64,000 nucleotides of DNA from JANQHS01 sp965267505 (GTDB taxonomy: Bacteria > Bacteroidota > Bacteroidia > Cytophagales > CCMP332): positions 620,001 through 684,000 of the forward strand of contig OZ254081.1 of NCBI GenBank assembly GCA_965267505.1, read 5' to 3'. How positions within the stretch are numbered: the stretch's first letter is position 1; every line of letters starts with the position of its first letter. Below the pieces are notes generated by a model. It saw only the letters and a list, made by a program, of their open reading frames with translations, did no database searches and was not told the DNA's origin. The position numbers were made by a program, and so were the translations under genes. Positions 7,701 through 15,857 of the stretch are shown here, piece after piece.

Positions 7701-8210
7701 ATGATAAAAATTAAGGTAAATAAAGGTGAGGCTATCCAGGTAGAATCCCTGGGGTCCGAGAAGGCGGTGATCAATGGAAAGGAGCGAAATTTCCAGATCC
7801 ACCATACATCCAAATCGACTTTTAATCTCATCATAGAAGGTCAGGTCCATAACTTCAGGGTTGAGTCAGATCCAGAGCAGGAAAAAATATTCCAGGTATT
7901 CGAAAAAGGCATTAAGCACGAAGTTCAAGTTCTTGAAAGTATCGACGAGGTACTTTCTAAAATGGGAATGGGTGCCGGGTCTTCCGGAGGGGTTCAGGAA
8001 ATAAAGGCCCCAATGCCAGGAAGCATATTGGAAGTCCTGGTAAAAGACGGAGATGAAGTTTCTAAAGGAGACAAGGTCCTCGTATTAGAAGCCATGAAAA
8101 TGGAGAATGTTATAAAATCGCCAATTGACGGTAAGATCGAAAGCGTCCGCATCGCTGTTGGTGACAAAGTAGAAAAGAATTCAAGCTTAATAAAATTTGA
8201 AGCTGCATAA
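7701..8210 (+). CDS. Biotin carboxyl carrier domain protein
   Basis: Biotin acceptor subunit of an acyl-CoA carboxylase or decarboxylase, 169 aa. The C-terminal biotinyl/lipoyl domain begins KAPMPGSILEVLVKDGDEVS, and the biotinylated lysine is in the EAMKME motif near residue 133. The N-terminal half is a small beta-rich region usual for carrier subunits of Bacteroidota propionyl/acetyl-CoA carboxylases. Carboxylase subunits are not adjacent. The stop touches the pyrH start, so the two are probably cotranslated. Confidence 0.88.
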   Translation: MIKIKVNKGEAIQVESLGSEKAVINGKERNFQIHHTSKSTFNLIIEGQVHNFRVESDPEQEKIFQVFEKGIKHEVQVLESIDEVLSKMGMGAGSSGGVQEIKAPMPGSILEVLVKDGDEVSKGDKVLVLEAMKMENVIKSPIDGKIESVRIAVGDKVEKNSSLIKFEAA

Positions 8211-8918
8211 ATGAAGTACAAAAGGATATTGCTTAAACTTAGCGGGGAGGCTCTGGCTGGGGCAGAAGGGCAAGGCCTGGATCACAGGATTCTAGAACAA
8301 TATGCTGAGGAAATAAAAGTAGTAAGTAAATCAGGGGTTGAAGTTGCTATAGTAATAGGAGGAGGAAATATTATGAGAGGCTCCGACGCTGAGCAAATCG
8401 GAATTGATAGAGTCCAGGGGGATTACATGGGAATGTTGGCCACCCTAATAAACGGTATGGCAATCCAAAGTGCTCTTGAAAAAGCTGGAGTCTATACAAG
8501 ACTCTTAAGTGGTATCAGAGTCGATGAGATCTGTGAGCCTTTTATAAAAAGGAGAGCAGTACGCCATTTGGAAAAAGGAAGGGTGGTCATCTTCGCGGCT
8601 GGAACAGGAAACCCATACTTCACAACCGATAGTGCGGCAAGTTTAAGAGCCATAGAAATTGAAGCTGATGTTGTTCTAAAAGGTACCAAGGTTGATGGAG
8701 TATATTCAGATGACCCCATGAAGGATCCTGATGCTGTAAAGTTTTCAGAATTATCATTTTCAGAAGCCATTTCAAAAGGTCTAAAAGTTATGGATATGAC
8801 CGCCTTTGCCCTTTGTCAGGAAAATGAAGTACCTATTGTGGTTTTCGACATGAATAAAAAAGGTAACCTTCATAAGGTAATTGAAGGAGAAAAAATTGGA
8901 ACTCTAGTAAGTAAATAA
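8211..8918 (+). CDS. pyrH: UMP kinase
   Basis: Phosphorylates UMP to UDP in pyrimidine nucleotide synthesis; amino-acid-kinase fold. The 235-aa protein begins YKRILLKLSGEAL, has the glycine-rich GGGNIMRG and the family motif AAGTGNPYFTTDSAA. It is followed after two bases by frr, the conserved pyrH-frr pair. Confidence 0.97.
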   Translation: MKYKRILLKLSGEALAGAEGQGLDHRILEQYAEEIKVVSKSGVEVAIVIGGGNIMRGSDAEQIGIDRVQGDYMGMLATLINGMAIQSALEKAGVYTRLLSGIRVDEICEPFIKRRAVRHLEKGRVVIFAAGTGNPYFTTDSAASLRAIEIEADVVLKGTKVDGVYSDDPMKDPDAVKFSELSFSEAISKGLKVMDMTAFALCQENEVPIVVFDMNKKGNLHKVIEGEKIGTLVSK

Positions 8919-8920
8919 AG

Positions 8921-9481
8921 ATGGAAGAAATTCAACTGTTTTTAGACGAAGCTCAAAGCCTTATGCAAAAGGCTATTGATCACACCCAACAAGAACTCCA
9001 TAAGATCCGAGCAGGAAAAGCAACGCCCTCCATGTTGGATGGAATACTCGTTGAATATTATGGTTCGGAGACCCCTTTGAATCAGGTAGCCTCAATAAAT
9101 ACCCCTGACGCCAGGAGCATATTGATCAAACCCTGGGAAAAGACTTTGGTCCAGGAAATAGAAAGGGCCATCATTAATTCTGACCTGGGTCTGGCACCAC
9201 AAAACGATGGAGAAAATATCAGAATCAATATACCGGCACTAACAGAAGATAGAAGGGTTCAGTTGGTTAAGCAGGTTAAATCTGAATGTGAGAATGGGAA
9301 AGTAAGCATCAGAACCATTAGAAAGGAAACCAACGATTCCATCAAGAAACTTCAGAGTGAGGGAGTATCAGAAGACGCAATAAAAGATGGAGAGGGTGAA
9401 GTCCAGAAGCTCACAGATTCCTTTTCAAACAAGATCGATGATCTTTTCAAGGTCAAAGAGCAAGAAATAATGACCGTTTAG
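8921..9481 (+). CDS. frr: Ribosome recycling factor
   Basis: Splits post-termination ribosomes together with EF-G. The 186-aa length is standard and the family motifs are present: RAGKATPSMLDGILVEYYG, PLNQVASINTPDARS, and the C-terminal three-helix bundle with RRVQLVKQVK. Its stop overlaps the convergent nadD stop by four bases. Confidence 0.97.
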   Translation: MEEIQLFLDEAQSLMQKAIDHTQQELHKIRAGKATPSMLDGILVEYYGSETPLNQVASINTPDARSILIKPWEKTLVQEIERAIINSDLGLAPQNDGENIRINIPALTEDRRVQLVKQVKSECENGKVSIRTIRKETNDSIKKLQSEGVSEDAIKDGEGEVQKLTDSFSNKIDDLFKVKEQEIMTV

Positions 9482-10056
9482 AGGAATATCTTTTTCCTCA
9501 AAATATATTCTTCCACTTCCTGCGGGACCAGATACTTTATAGAAAGACCCTTTCTAACATTTTCCCTAATAAATGAGGCTGAGACCTCAATTATTGGAGC
9601 TCCGATCAATTTAACATTTGCATGGTTATCAAGATCGGTTGGTTTAGCATTAGCCCTGGGGTAAACAAGAAGAGGAAAAAATTCAAGAATCTTCTCGAAG
9701 TTCTTCCATCTTGGGAGCTGTTCCAAATTATCCTGGCCCACGATTACAGAGAATTCTCTATCAGGATACTTATCGTATAAATAGGCGAGAGTATCAACCG
9801 TATAGCTTGGCCGTGGCATATTGAATTCGATATCGCTGACTTCAAAGGAATAGTTCTCAAAAACAGCCTGCCTTACCATTTCCAATCTGTCATATTCTGG
9901 AAGGAGGTTAGATTTCTCTTTCAAAGGATTTTGAGGGGATACCACAAACATGACCTTATCAAGACCGGCCCTTTCAAGCATGGTATTTGCAATGATTAAA
10001 TGGCCGATATGGATCGGATTAAAGGAACCGAAAAATATTCCAGTCTTCAGGGTCAT
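9478..10056 (-). CDS. nadD: Nicotinate-nucleotide adenylyltransferase
   Basis: Joins nicotinate mononucleotide and ATP to give deamido-NAD. The 192-aa protein starts with the nucleotidyltransferase motif GIFFGSFNPIHIGHL and contains SYTVDTLAYL and a C-terminal SASFIRENVRKG (ISSTxIR-type) motif. It overlaps the gmk stop by four bases and is last in the sigma-gmk-nadD operon. Confidence 0.95.
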   Translation of the reverse strand: MTLKTGIFFGSFNPIHIGHLIIANTMLERAGLDKVMFVVSPQNPLKEKSNLLPEYDRLEMVRQAVFENYSFEVSDIEFNMPRPSYTVDTLAYLYDKYPDREFSVIVGQDNLEQLPRWKNFEKILEFFPLLVYPRANAKPTDLDNHANVKLIGAPIIEVSASFIRENVRKGLSIKYLVPQEVEEYILRKKIFL

Positions 10057-10619
10057 TCAATAAAATCTAGGACCAGCTTTTCAGCTTCGTTGATTGCGGA
10101 CTCCAAATTATCATTAACAAGAATCAGGTCAAATTCCCCTGCGAAATTCATTTCATGATCTGATTTTTCGATCCTTTTTCTAAGACTTTCATTGGATTCT
10201 GTTCCTCTTTGCTCAAGTCTTCTATGAAGTACCTCAAGATTTGGGGGTGCGATAAAAATGGCTAGAGCTTTTTCACCAAAAATCTTTTTCAGACTTAATC
10301 CACCAACCACATCAATATCAAAAAGAATTGATCCTCCCCCATCAAGTTTTTTTTCAATTTCTGAACGGAGCGTCCCATAAAAGAGTCCTGGATAAACTTC
10401 TTCCCATTCGGCGAATTCATCATTATCGATCTTTTCCTTGAAGGTTTTTACATCCAGGAAGAAATAATCCTTCCCATCGGTCTCGCTATTTCTCTTTGGG
10501 CGAGTAGTTGCCGAAACCGAAAATCCCAATTGGGGCAAACGGTTTCGAAGTGCTCGGACTATAGTGGTTTTACCAGCTCCGGAAGGGGCTGAAAAAATGA
10601 TCAGGTGGCCTTTTGACAT
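10053..10619 (-). CDS. gmk: Guanylate kinase
   Basis: Converts GMP to GDP. The 188-aa protein has P-loop SAPSGAGKTT near residue 10, the GMP-binding segment SATTRPKR...GKDYFF and the lid EWEEVYPGLFYGT. It overlaps both neighbours by one and four bases, indicating tight translational coupling with the putative anti-sigma gene and nadD. Confidence 0.96.
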   Translation of the reverse strand: MSKGHLIIFSAPSGAGKTTIVRALRNRLPQLGFSVSATTRPKRNSETDGKDYFFLDVKTFKEKIDNDEFAEWEEVYPGLFYGTLRSEIEKKLDGGGSILFDIDVVGGLSLKKIFGEKALAIFIAPPNLEVLHRRLEQRGTESNESLRKRIEKSDHEMNFAGEFDLILVNDNLESAINEAEKLVLDFIE

Positions 10620-10906
10620 TAGGCCTGAAAGGTAGCCAATTTGGCCTTGATCTTTTGGATCATTTCCTTATCGATGGAAACACAGGTGCATGAAGTTTTA
10701 AAGAACTTCCTAAAGTCCTTTTCTTCATCGAAATATTTCAAGCAATCTGTGCTCTCAGATATATGTTCCAGAAAGAACTTTTCCTCCTCCTTGCTTGCTT
10801 CTCCGTCCATCACCAGGTGAAGCACCCTTTTGAATTCCTGACAGACCGTATATTTTTTTATTTCTTCTCCTGATTCAGAATAGGTAATTTTTTCTGCCAT
10901 ACACAT
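10619..10906 (-). CDS. Putative anti-sigma factor with degenerate zinc motif
   Basis: A 95-aa soluble protein starting one base inside the sigma-factor stop. It has Cys22 and then LHLVMDGEASKEEE and HISESTDC. In zinc anti-sigma proteins the motif is HX3CX2C; here His48 is followed by Ser52 and Cys55, so one ligand is replaced. Two further Cys (73, 75) lie near the C-terminus and could substitute. No membrane segment is present. The role as partner of the upstream ECF sigma is inferred from position and pattern. Confidence 0.6.
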   Translation of the reverse strand: MCMAEKITYSESGEEIKKYTVCQEFKRVLHLVMDGEASKEEEKFFLEHISESTDCLKYFDEEKDFRKFFKTSCTCVSIDKEMIQKIKAKLATFQA

Positions 10907-11505
10907 CAATTGTTGTAGCCCATAGTTTTTGCGTATTCTCCAAGTTTTTCCTTAAGCAGGTTTCTTGCCCTGTGTAATCTGGACCTGACTGTTCCAATAG
11001 GTATGTCAAGGATTTTGGCCATTTCTTCGTAAGTAAAACCTTCGATATCGCATAAGATAATTGCGGTCCTAAAATCAACATCCAAATTATTCAATGCCAA
11101 TGCAACCTCATCACCAATCCTATCCTTTTCGGTCTCAACCCTTAAATCTACTGTCCTATTACTCTGAACTTCATCAGAATTGTAGGTCTTTTCAATTTCA
11201 TTATAATCAACTTTTGCAGGCTGCTTACTCTTCTTCCTGAAATCGTTGATGAAGCTGTTTTTCAAAATTCGAAACATCCATGCTTTCGCATTAGTTCCGG
11301 GTTGATAAGAATCAAAGAATCTAAATGCTTTCAGGTAAGTGTCCTGAACCAGATCATTTGCATCATCTTCGTCAAATACCAGGCGGTAGGCAAAATTGTA
11401 TAAGGCATCTACATAAGGCATAAATTCCTTAACAAACATTTGCTGCCTTTCCGGAAGGTTTAAATCCTTTTGAGGTCTGTGGTTTGTTTTTTCTTTCGCG
11501 ATCAT
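10906..11505 (-). CDS. ECF-type RNA polymerase sigma factor
   Basis: Group IV sigma-70 family member of 199 aa from ATG 11505 (a TTG 14 codons upstream is possible). Region 2 shows YNFAYRLVFDEDDANDLVQD and TYLKAFRFFDSYQPGTNAKAW; region 4 shows the helix-turn-helix FTYEEMAKILDIPIGTVRSR followed by LHRARNLL. It is followed, overlapping by one base, by the putative anti-sigma gene. Targets are unknown. Confidence 0.92.
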   Translation of the reverse strand: MIAKEKTNHRPQKDLNLPERQQMFVKEFMPYVDALYNFAYRLVFDEDDANDLVQDTYLKAFRFFDSYQPGTNAKAWMFRILKNSFINDFRKKSKQPAKVDYNEIEKTYNSDEVQSNRTVDLRVETEKDRIGDEVALALNNLDVDFRTAIILCDIEGFTYEEMAKILDIPIGTVRSRLHRARNLLKEKLGEYAKTMGYNN

Positions 11506-11600
11506 CTCTTTATAAGATACAAAATCTGGTCCACAAATTGAAATCAAGAAGATTATGGCAGTATTTGTCAGATAGCTTCAGCTTGTCCAATTTTGGGGTG

Positions 11601-11612
11601 CTTTGATCAAAG
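11601..11612. repeat. Perfect 12-bp palindrome before the glycosyltransferase start
   Basis: CTTTGATCAAAG is a perfect palindrome ending six bases before the ATG of the glycosyltransferase gene, in the 113-base gap between divergent genes. It could be an operator or chance in AT-rich DNA. Confidence 0.35.
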
Positions 11613-11618
11613 GTATCT

Positions 11619-12386
11619 ATGCCCTTTAAACTCTCTGTCGCCATTATTACTTATAACGAGGAAAAAAACCTCAAAAGGTGTCTGGAATCCATAAATGGGC
11701 TCTGGAATGAGCTAATAATAGTTGATTCCGGCTCTGTTGATGGAACAAAAACCATTGCGGAAGCATATGGTGCAAAGTTCATTCACCATGATTTTGAAGG
11801 CCATATACAACAAAAGAACTTTGCGCTGGATCAATGCCAATATGACATGGTTCTTTCACTTGATGCAGATGAAGTTCTTTCTGCAGACCTAAAATCAAAA
11901 GTTCAGGAATTAAAGCAAAAGAAAGACCGCGGCTTCTTCGTTTTCAATAGAATGACCAATTACCGAGGCCATTGGATCAAGCATTCAGGATGGTATCCCG
12001 ATAAGAAACTTCGACTTTTCGATCGAAACCAGGCTAAATGGGGAGGAAAAAACCCTCATGACATAGTGGAAGTGGATCCTGAAATAAAAGTAGAAAAAAT
12101 AAACCTGGACATATTGCATTACTCATTTCCTGACCTGGGAAGCCATATTAAACAGATCGATTTTTTTACGAGGATCATGGCAAAAGAAATGGTGGAAAGA
12201 GGAAAGAGGCCCAGTCTATTTAAGGAACTGTTTAGTCCGGCTTTTAAATTCTTCCAAAGTTATTTTCTGCAGCTTGGCTTTCTAGACGGCTATGCCGGTT
12301 TCCAGGTTTGTAGAATCTCTGCGTTTGCCACCTACATGAAGTATTCAAGGCTTAGGGAATACTATCAAAATCCTGATCTCGATTGA
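11619..12386 (+). CDS. Family 2 glycosyltransferase (WaaE/KdtX-like)
   Basis: GT-A fold glycosyltransferase of 255 aa, likely acting on lipopolysaccharide or another cell-surface glycan at the inner membrane face. The N-terminus LSVAIITYNEEKNLKRCLES and the DXD-like LSLDADEVLS motif are typical, as is the later RLFDRNQAKWGGKNPHD segment seen in LPS core beta-glucosyltransferases. It overlaps the following family 9 transferase by one base (TGATG). Confidence 0.88.
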   Translation: MPFKLSVAIITYNEEKNLKRCLESINGLWNELIIVDSGSVDGTKTIAEAYGAKFIHHDFEGHIQQKNFALDQCQYDMVLSLDADEVLSADLKSKVQELKQKKDRGFFVFNRMTNYRGHWIKHSGWYPDKKLRLFDRNQAKWGGKNPHDIVEVDPEIKVEKINLDILHYSFPDLGSHIKQIDFFTRIMAKEMVERGKRPSLFKELFSPAFKFFQSYFLQLGFLDGYAGFQVCRISAFATYMKYSRLREYYQNPDLD

Positions 12387-13333
12387 TGAAAAACATAATC
12401 ATTTCCAGGACGGATTCTATTGGTGATGTTGTCCTGACCCTTCCTCTGGCAGGAGTTCTAAAAAAAGAGTTTCCTGATTCTAAGCTGATCTTCATTGCGG
12501 CCCCCTACACTATTCCTATTGTTAAAAGATCGAAGTTCATTGACAAGGTATTAAGTAAAGATGAGCTCTCAGATTATAAAATAGAGGGAAAGGATTCTGC
12601 AATAATATTTGTGTTTCCTGACAAAGACGTTGCAAAATGGGCTAAGTCAAATGGAATAGATAAGCGAATCGGAACCAGTCACAGATTGATCCATTGGCTT
12701 TATGCGAACAAAAGGGTATCCTTTTCAAGAAAGAATTCTGACCTACATGAGGCCCAATTAAATTTTAAACTTCTTGGTCCACTGGGAATTGAAAACATTC
12801 CTGGTAAGGAGGAACTTTCCTCTTATTACGGATTTGCAAAACCAGATCCCAAACCTGATAATGCCAGGATAAACATAATCATCCATCCCAAATCAAAAGG
12901 GAGTGCTCGTGAATGGCCCTTGAAGCATTATAAATCCCTTACCGAAAATTTCAGGGATAGTAATATTGATTTTCATGTTACCGGTACAGAAAAAGAAAGG
13001 GAATTAATTATTAAGGAAGATCCAGATTTCTTTTCAGGGGAAAATATTAAAGACCAAACCGGTAAAATGACCTTGGATGAGCTGATAGATTTCATATCAC
13101 AATCAGATGGACTAATTGCAGCTAGTACAGGGCCCTTACACATAGCAGCAGCATATGGAATTCCCTGTCTTGGTCTTTACCCAAGCAGAAAACCCATGCA
13201 CCCAGGACGATGGTCACCAATAGGGAGAAACGCTTCATTTTTAGAAGATGGAACTGATCAGAAAATTGGTTGGTTGGATATCTCACCTTCCCTGGTAGAA
13301 AAATGGATCAGAGAAACCATTCTAAAACAATAA
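12386..13333 (+). CDS. Family 9 glycosyltransferase (heptosyltransferase-like)
   Basis: GT-B enzyme related to LPS core heptosyltransferases, 315 aa. It starts KNIIISRTDSIGDVVLTLPL, has the C-terminal donor site region with HPKSKGSAREWP and the D/H-containing AASTGPLHIAAAYGIPCLGL motif. ATG 12386 is preferred over TTG 12383. With the upstream GT2 and downstream exporter it suggests an envelope-glycan cluster; the transferred sugar is not known. Confidence 0.87.
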   Translation: MKNIIISRTDSIGDVVLTLPLAGVLKKEFPDSKLIFIAAPYTIPIVKRSKFIDKVLSKDELSDYKIEGKDSAIIFVFPDKDVAKWAKSNGIDKRIGTSHRLIHWLYANKRVSFSRKNSDLHEAQLNFKLLGPLGIENIPGKEELSSYYGFAKPDPKPDNARINIIIHPKSKGSAREWPLKHYKSLTENFRDSNIDFHVTGTEKERELIIKEDPDFFSGENIKDQTGKMTLDELIDFISQSDGLIAASTGPLHIAAAYGIPCLGLYPSRKPMHPGRWSPIGRNASFLEDGTDQKIGWLDISPSLVEKWIRETILKQ

Positions 13334-13338
13334 AATAA

Positions 13339-13346
13339 TACCTTCG
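13339..13346 (+). promoter_or_regulatory. Possible -7 element (TACCTTCG) for the ABC exporter
   Basis: TACCTTCG fits TAnnTT(T/C)G and lies 14 bases before the ATG at 13360. No matching upstream box was seen, so this is weak. Confidence 0.3.
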
Positions 13347-13359
13347 GCCCGATTTTTCG

Positions 13360-15195
13360 ATGAAGACCTATTTCAAACTTCTTCAATTCGCTCCCCAGAT
13401 CAAGGGATTGATAATTCCCTTTGCGATCTTCATGGGTCTGCATGTGATCTTCAGTCAGCTCAATTTTGTGATGATCATTCCACTTCTGGATATATTATTC
13501 GGAACAACAGGATCTAGTACCACAGAAATTTCAACTGCACCCGAATTTAGTTTGAGTCTTCAGGGCCTCAAGCAAAGCTTTGAGTATTATCTCTCCTCCC
13601 TTGTAAGTAAAAAAGGGTCATTTGAAGCATTAAAACTGATCTGCATAATTGTGATCGGTTCCGCTTTTGTATCAAACCTTTCAAAACATTTATCAGATAG
13701 GATCCTTGAAAATATCCGATCCAAATTCATAAGGAACTTAAGAAGAAAGGTATTCGATCATTTGGTTTCACTCCACCTTGGGTTTTTTGAGACCAAGAAA
13801 AAAGGAGACATCCTTTCCAGAATGACGGCGGATATGCAAGAGGTGGAATCAACCGTTATCCATGCAATGACCGTATTGATACGAGATCCAATAACTCTTA
13901 TTGGATTTTTTGTGATCCTATTCAGCATATCAGTAGAGCTTACCCTATACTCACTCATAATCATTCCGGCTTTGGGTGGACTTATTGGAGCCATCATCAA
14001 GAAATTGAAAAAGGATGCTGAAAAGACTCAAAAGAGCCTTGGACAATTGGTAACCTATATCGAGGAGGCGATCTCGGGGCTTAGGGTAATAAAAGCTTTC
14101 AATGCAGAAGGGTTTATCAAAAAGACATTTGAAAGAGAAAATACTTTTTATTCAAATGCTGTTAGAAAACTTAATATCCGAAGGCAACTTACCCCTCCCC
14201 TGTCGGAATTTTTGGGAATTGTGTTAGTTGCTGTTATCCTACTAATTGGAGGAGCATTGGTTCTGGGTCAGGAATCAAGTTTGAGAGCGAGTGGATTCAT
14301 AGCATACCTTGCTGTTTTTTCCCAGGTCATCCGGCCAGCAAAATCGCTTTCTGAAACTTTCAGCAATGTCCAAAGAAGTCTTGTAGCTGGTCAAAGGATC
14401 CTGGAGATCAAGGAGATCCACAACCCAATACAAGATCCTGCAAATCCTAAGACCATCCAAGCATTTGAAAAAGGAATACATTTTGAAAATGTCTCTTTTG
14501 CTTACGAAGAAAGGAATGTTCTCGAAAGAATAAACCTTGAGATACCAAAAGGAAAAATGATCGCCTTAGTGGGTCCTTCTGGGGCAGGAAAAACAACCAT
14601 TTCCGATCTGATCCCAAGATTCTATGATCCTAATCAAGGAAAGATCACCATTGATGGCATCGATATCAGGGATTGCAGTTTAAGCTCTCTTCGCTCATTA
14701 ATGGGCATGGTAACCCAGGAACCTATTCTTTTCCATGATACCATTTATAACAACATAGCTTTTGGAAAGGATGTAAGCAAGGAAGAGGTAGAAAGAGCTG
14801 CCAAAATTGCCAACTCTCATGATTTTATTCTAGCCTCTGAAGAAGGGTATGAAACAATGGTAGGTGATAGGGGTATGAAACTGTCAGGTGGGCAAAGGCA
14901 AAGGATCAGCATTGCCAGGGCGATCCTGGCAAATCCACCCATTTTGATCCTAGACGAAGCCACTTCCTCTCTTGACACGGAAAGCGAAAAACTAGTGCAG
15001 GAGGCTTTGGATAAACTTATGGAGAACCGAACTTCCCTTGTTATTGCTCATAGGCTTAGCACCATTCAAAAAGCGGATAAAATAGTGGTTCTAGAAGCTG
15101 GTAAGATCGTGGAGACGGGAACCCATGAAGATCTATTAAAGAATCGCTCCGGACTTTATTCCAGGCTTTCGGAGATGCAAGGAATTCAGGCATAA
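13360..15195 (+). CDS. ABC exporter, MsbA-like (lipid/LPS flippase candidate)
   Basis: Half-transporter with fused membrane and ATPase domains, 611 aa. Six membrane helices occupy about residues 15-320. The ATPase has Walker A GPSGAGKTT (about 405), signature LSGGQRQR (about 508), Walker B ILILDEA (about 528) and the H-loop AHRLST. Position after two LPS-type glycosyltransferases favours export of lipid A or a glycolipid. A drug-export role cannot be excluded. Confidence 0.9.
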   Translation: MKTYFKLLQFAPQIKGLIIPFAIFMGLHVIFSQLNFVMIIPLLDILFGTTGSSTTEISTAPEFSLSLQGLKQSFEYYLSSLVSKKGSFEALKLICIIVIGSAFVSNLSKHLSDRILENIRSKFIRNLRRKVFDHLVSLHLGFFETKKKGDILSRMTADMQEVESTVIHAMTVLIRDPITLIGFFVILFSISVELTLYSLIIIPALGGLIGAIIKKLKKDAEKTQKSLGQLVTYIEEAISGLRVIKAFNAEGFIKKTFERENTFYSNAVRKLNIRRQLTPPLSEFLGIVLVAVILLIGGALVLGQESSLRASGFIAYLAVFSQVIRPAKSLSETFSNVQRSLVAGQRILEIKEIHNPIQDPANPKTIQAFEKGIHFENVSFAYEERNVLERINLEIPKGKMIALVGPSGAGKTTISDLIPRFYDPNQGKITIDGIDIRDCSLSSLRSLMGMVTQEPILFHDTIYNNIAFGKDVSKEEVERAAKIANSHDFILASEEGYETMVGDRGMKLSGGQRQRISIARAILANPPILILDEATSSLDTESEKLVQEALDKLMENRTSLVIAHRLSTIQKADKIVVLEAGKIVETGTHEDLLKNRSGLYSRLSEMQGIQA

Positions 15196-15218
15196 AAAAA
15201 ACCCCGGACTTGCCGGGG
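15194..15218 (-). terminator. Intrinsic terminator for the DUF805 gene
   Basis: Stem CCCCGG/CCGGGG with a 5-base loop. On the minus strand it is followed by eight T, so it ends the minus-strand DUF805 gene. On the plus strand there is no T-run, so it is not an obvious terminator for the converging ABC gene, whose stop codon overlaps the run. Confidence 0.85.
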
Positions 15219-15225
15219 CTCAAAA

Positions 15226-15726
15226 CTAATTTTCAGGTTTTTCTTCTTCATCATTTGATGCCGGAGCTTCGGGATCCGAAGCTGGTGGCTCAGGATCTGG
15301 CGCTGGCGGAGGTGGTGGTGGTGCTGCCGCAGCAGGTGGAGGTGGAGGCGCGGCTGCCCCAGAATCTCCTCCAGGAGATTGCTTTGGATCCGGACCATAA
15401 GCATTATCACCTATATCGCCTGCTTTTGCGAAAAGGATCAAAAGCCAGATTCCTCCAATAATGGGAATAAGCCCTACCAGAATCATCCAACCACTTTTTC
15501 CAGTATCTTGAAGCCTCCTCACCGAAACGGCAAGACTAGGAATCAAAACAGCTAGTGAATAAAGCCCGTAGATCATTCCCATTTCCATACCATTCAAGGT
15601 CCAATCGATGTATCCAAGGGCCCCCATGATGATATAATTGATCAAGGTGAACATCCAAAATTCCGTTCTCCTCGCCCTGCCCCCGAAAACTGCATACTTT
15701 TTTAATACCTGTATGTACCAATTCAT
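15226..15726 (-). CDS. DUF805 membrane protein with Pro/Ala-rich tail
   Basis: A 166-aa protein beginning NWYIQVLKKYAVFGGRARRT, the hallmark of DUF805. About four membrane helices lie between residues 25 and 110, with SVRRLQDTGKSGW in the conserved loop. After about residue 120 it ends in a low-complexity tail of Pro and Ala runs followed by an acidic segment. The family function is not known. The tail is unusual and its lengthy repeats could be variable. Confidence 0.85.
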   Translation of the reverse strand: MNWYIQVLKKYAVFGGRARRTEFWMFTLINYIIMGALGYIDWTLNGMEMGMIYGLYSLAVLIPSLAVSVRRLQDTGKSGWMILVGLIPIIGGIWLLILFAKAGDIGDNAYGPDPKQSPGGDSGAAAPPPPPAAAAPPPPPPAPDPEPPASDPEAPASNDEEEKPEN

Positions 15727-15806
15727 AAGCTAGTGTTTAGTTAGTAGATAGAATTTCACTTCAAGGTACAAATATTCCCAGGCCAGAAAAAAAAAGCCCT
15801 CAGAGC

Positions 15807-15835
15807 AAAAAAAATCCCGGCTTTTGGGCCGGGAT
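15807..15835 (-). terminator. Intrinsic terminator after ahcY
   Basis: An 8-bp stem ATCCCGGC/GCCGGGAT with a 6-base loop, followed on the minus strand by eight T. It lies 22 bases past the ahcY stop. Confidence 0.9.
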
Positions 15836-15857
15836 CTAATCTTAGGAACCTATTTGA

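Noticed and set aside
15210..15461. Plus-strand open frame of 83 codons
   Set aside because: It is the shadow of the Pro/Ala-rich codons of the DUF805 gene on the other strand.
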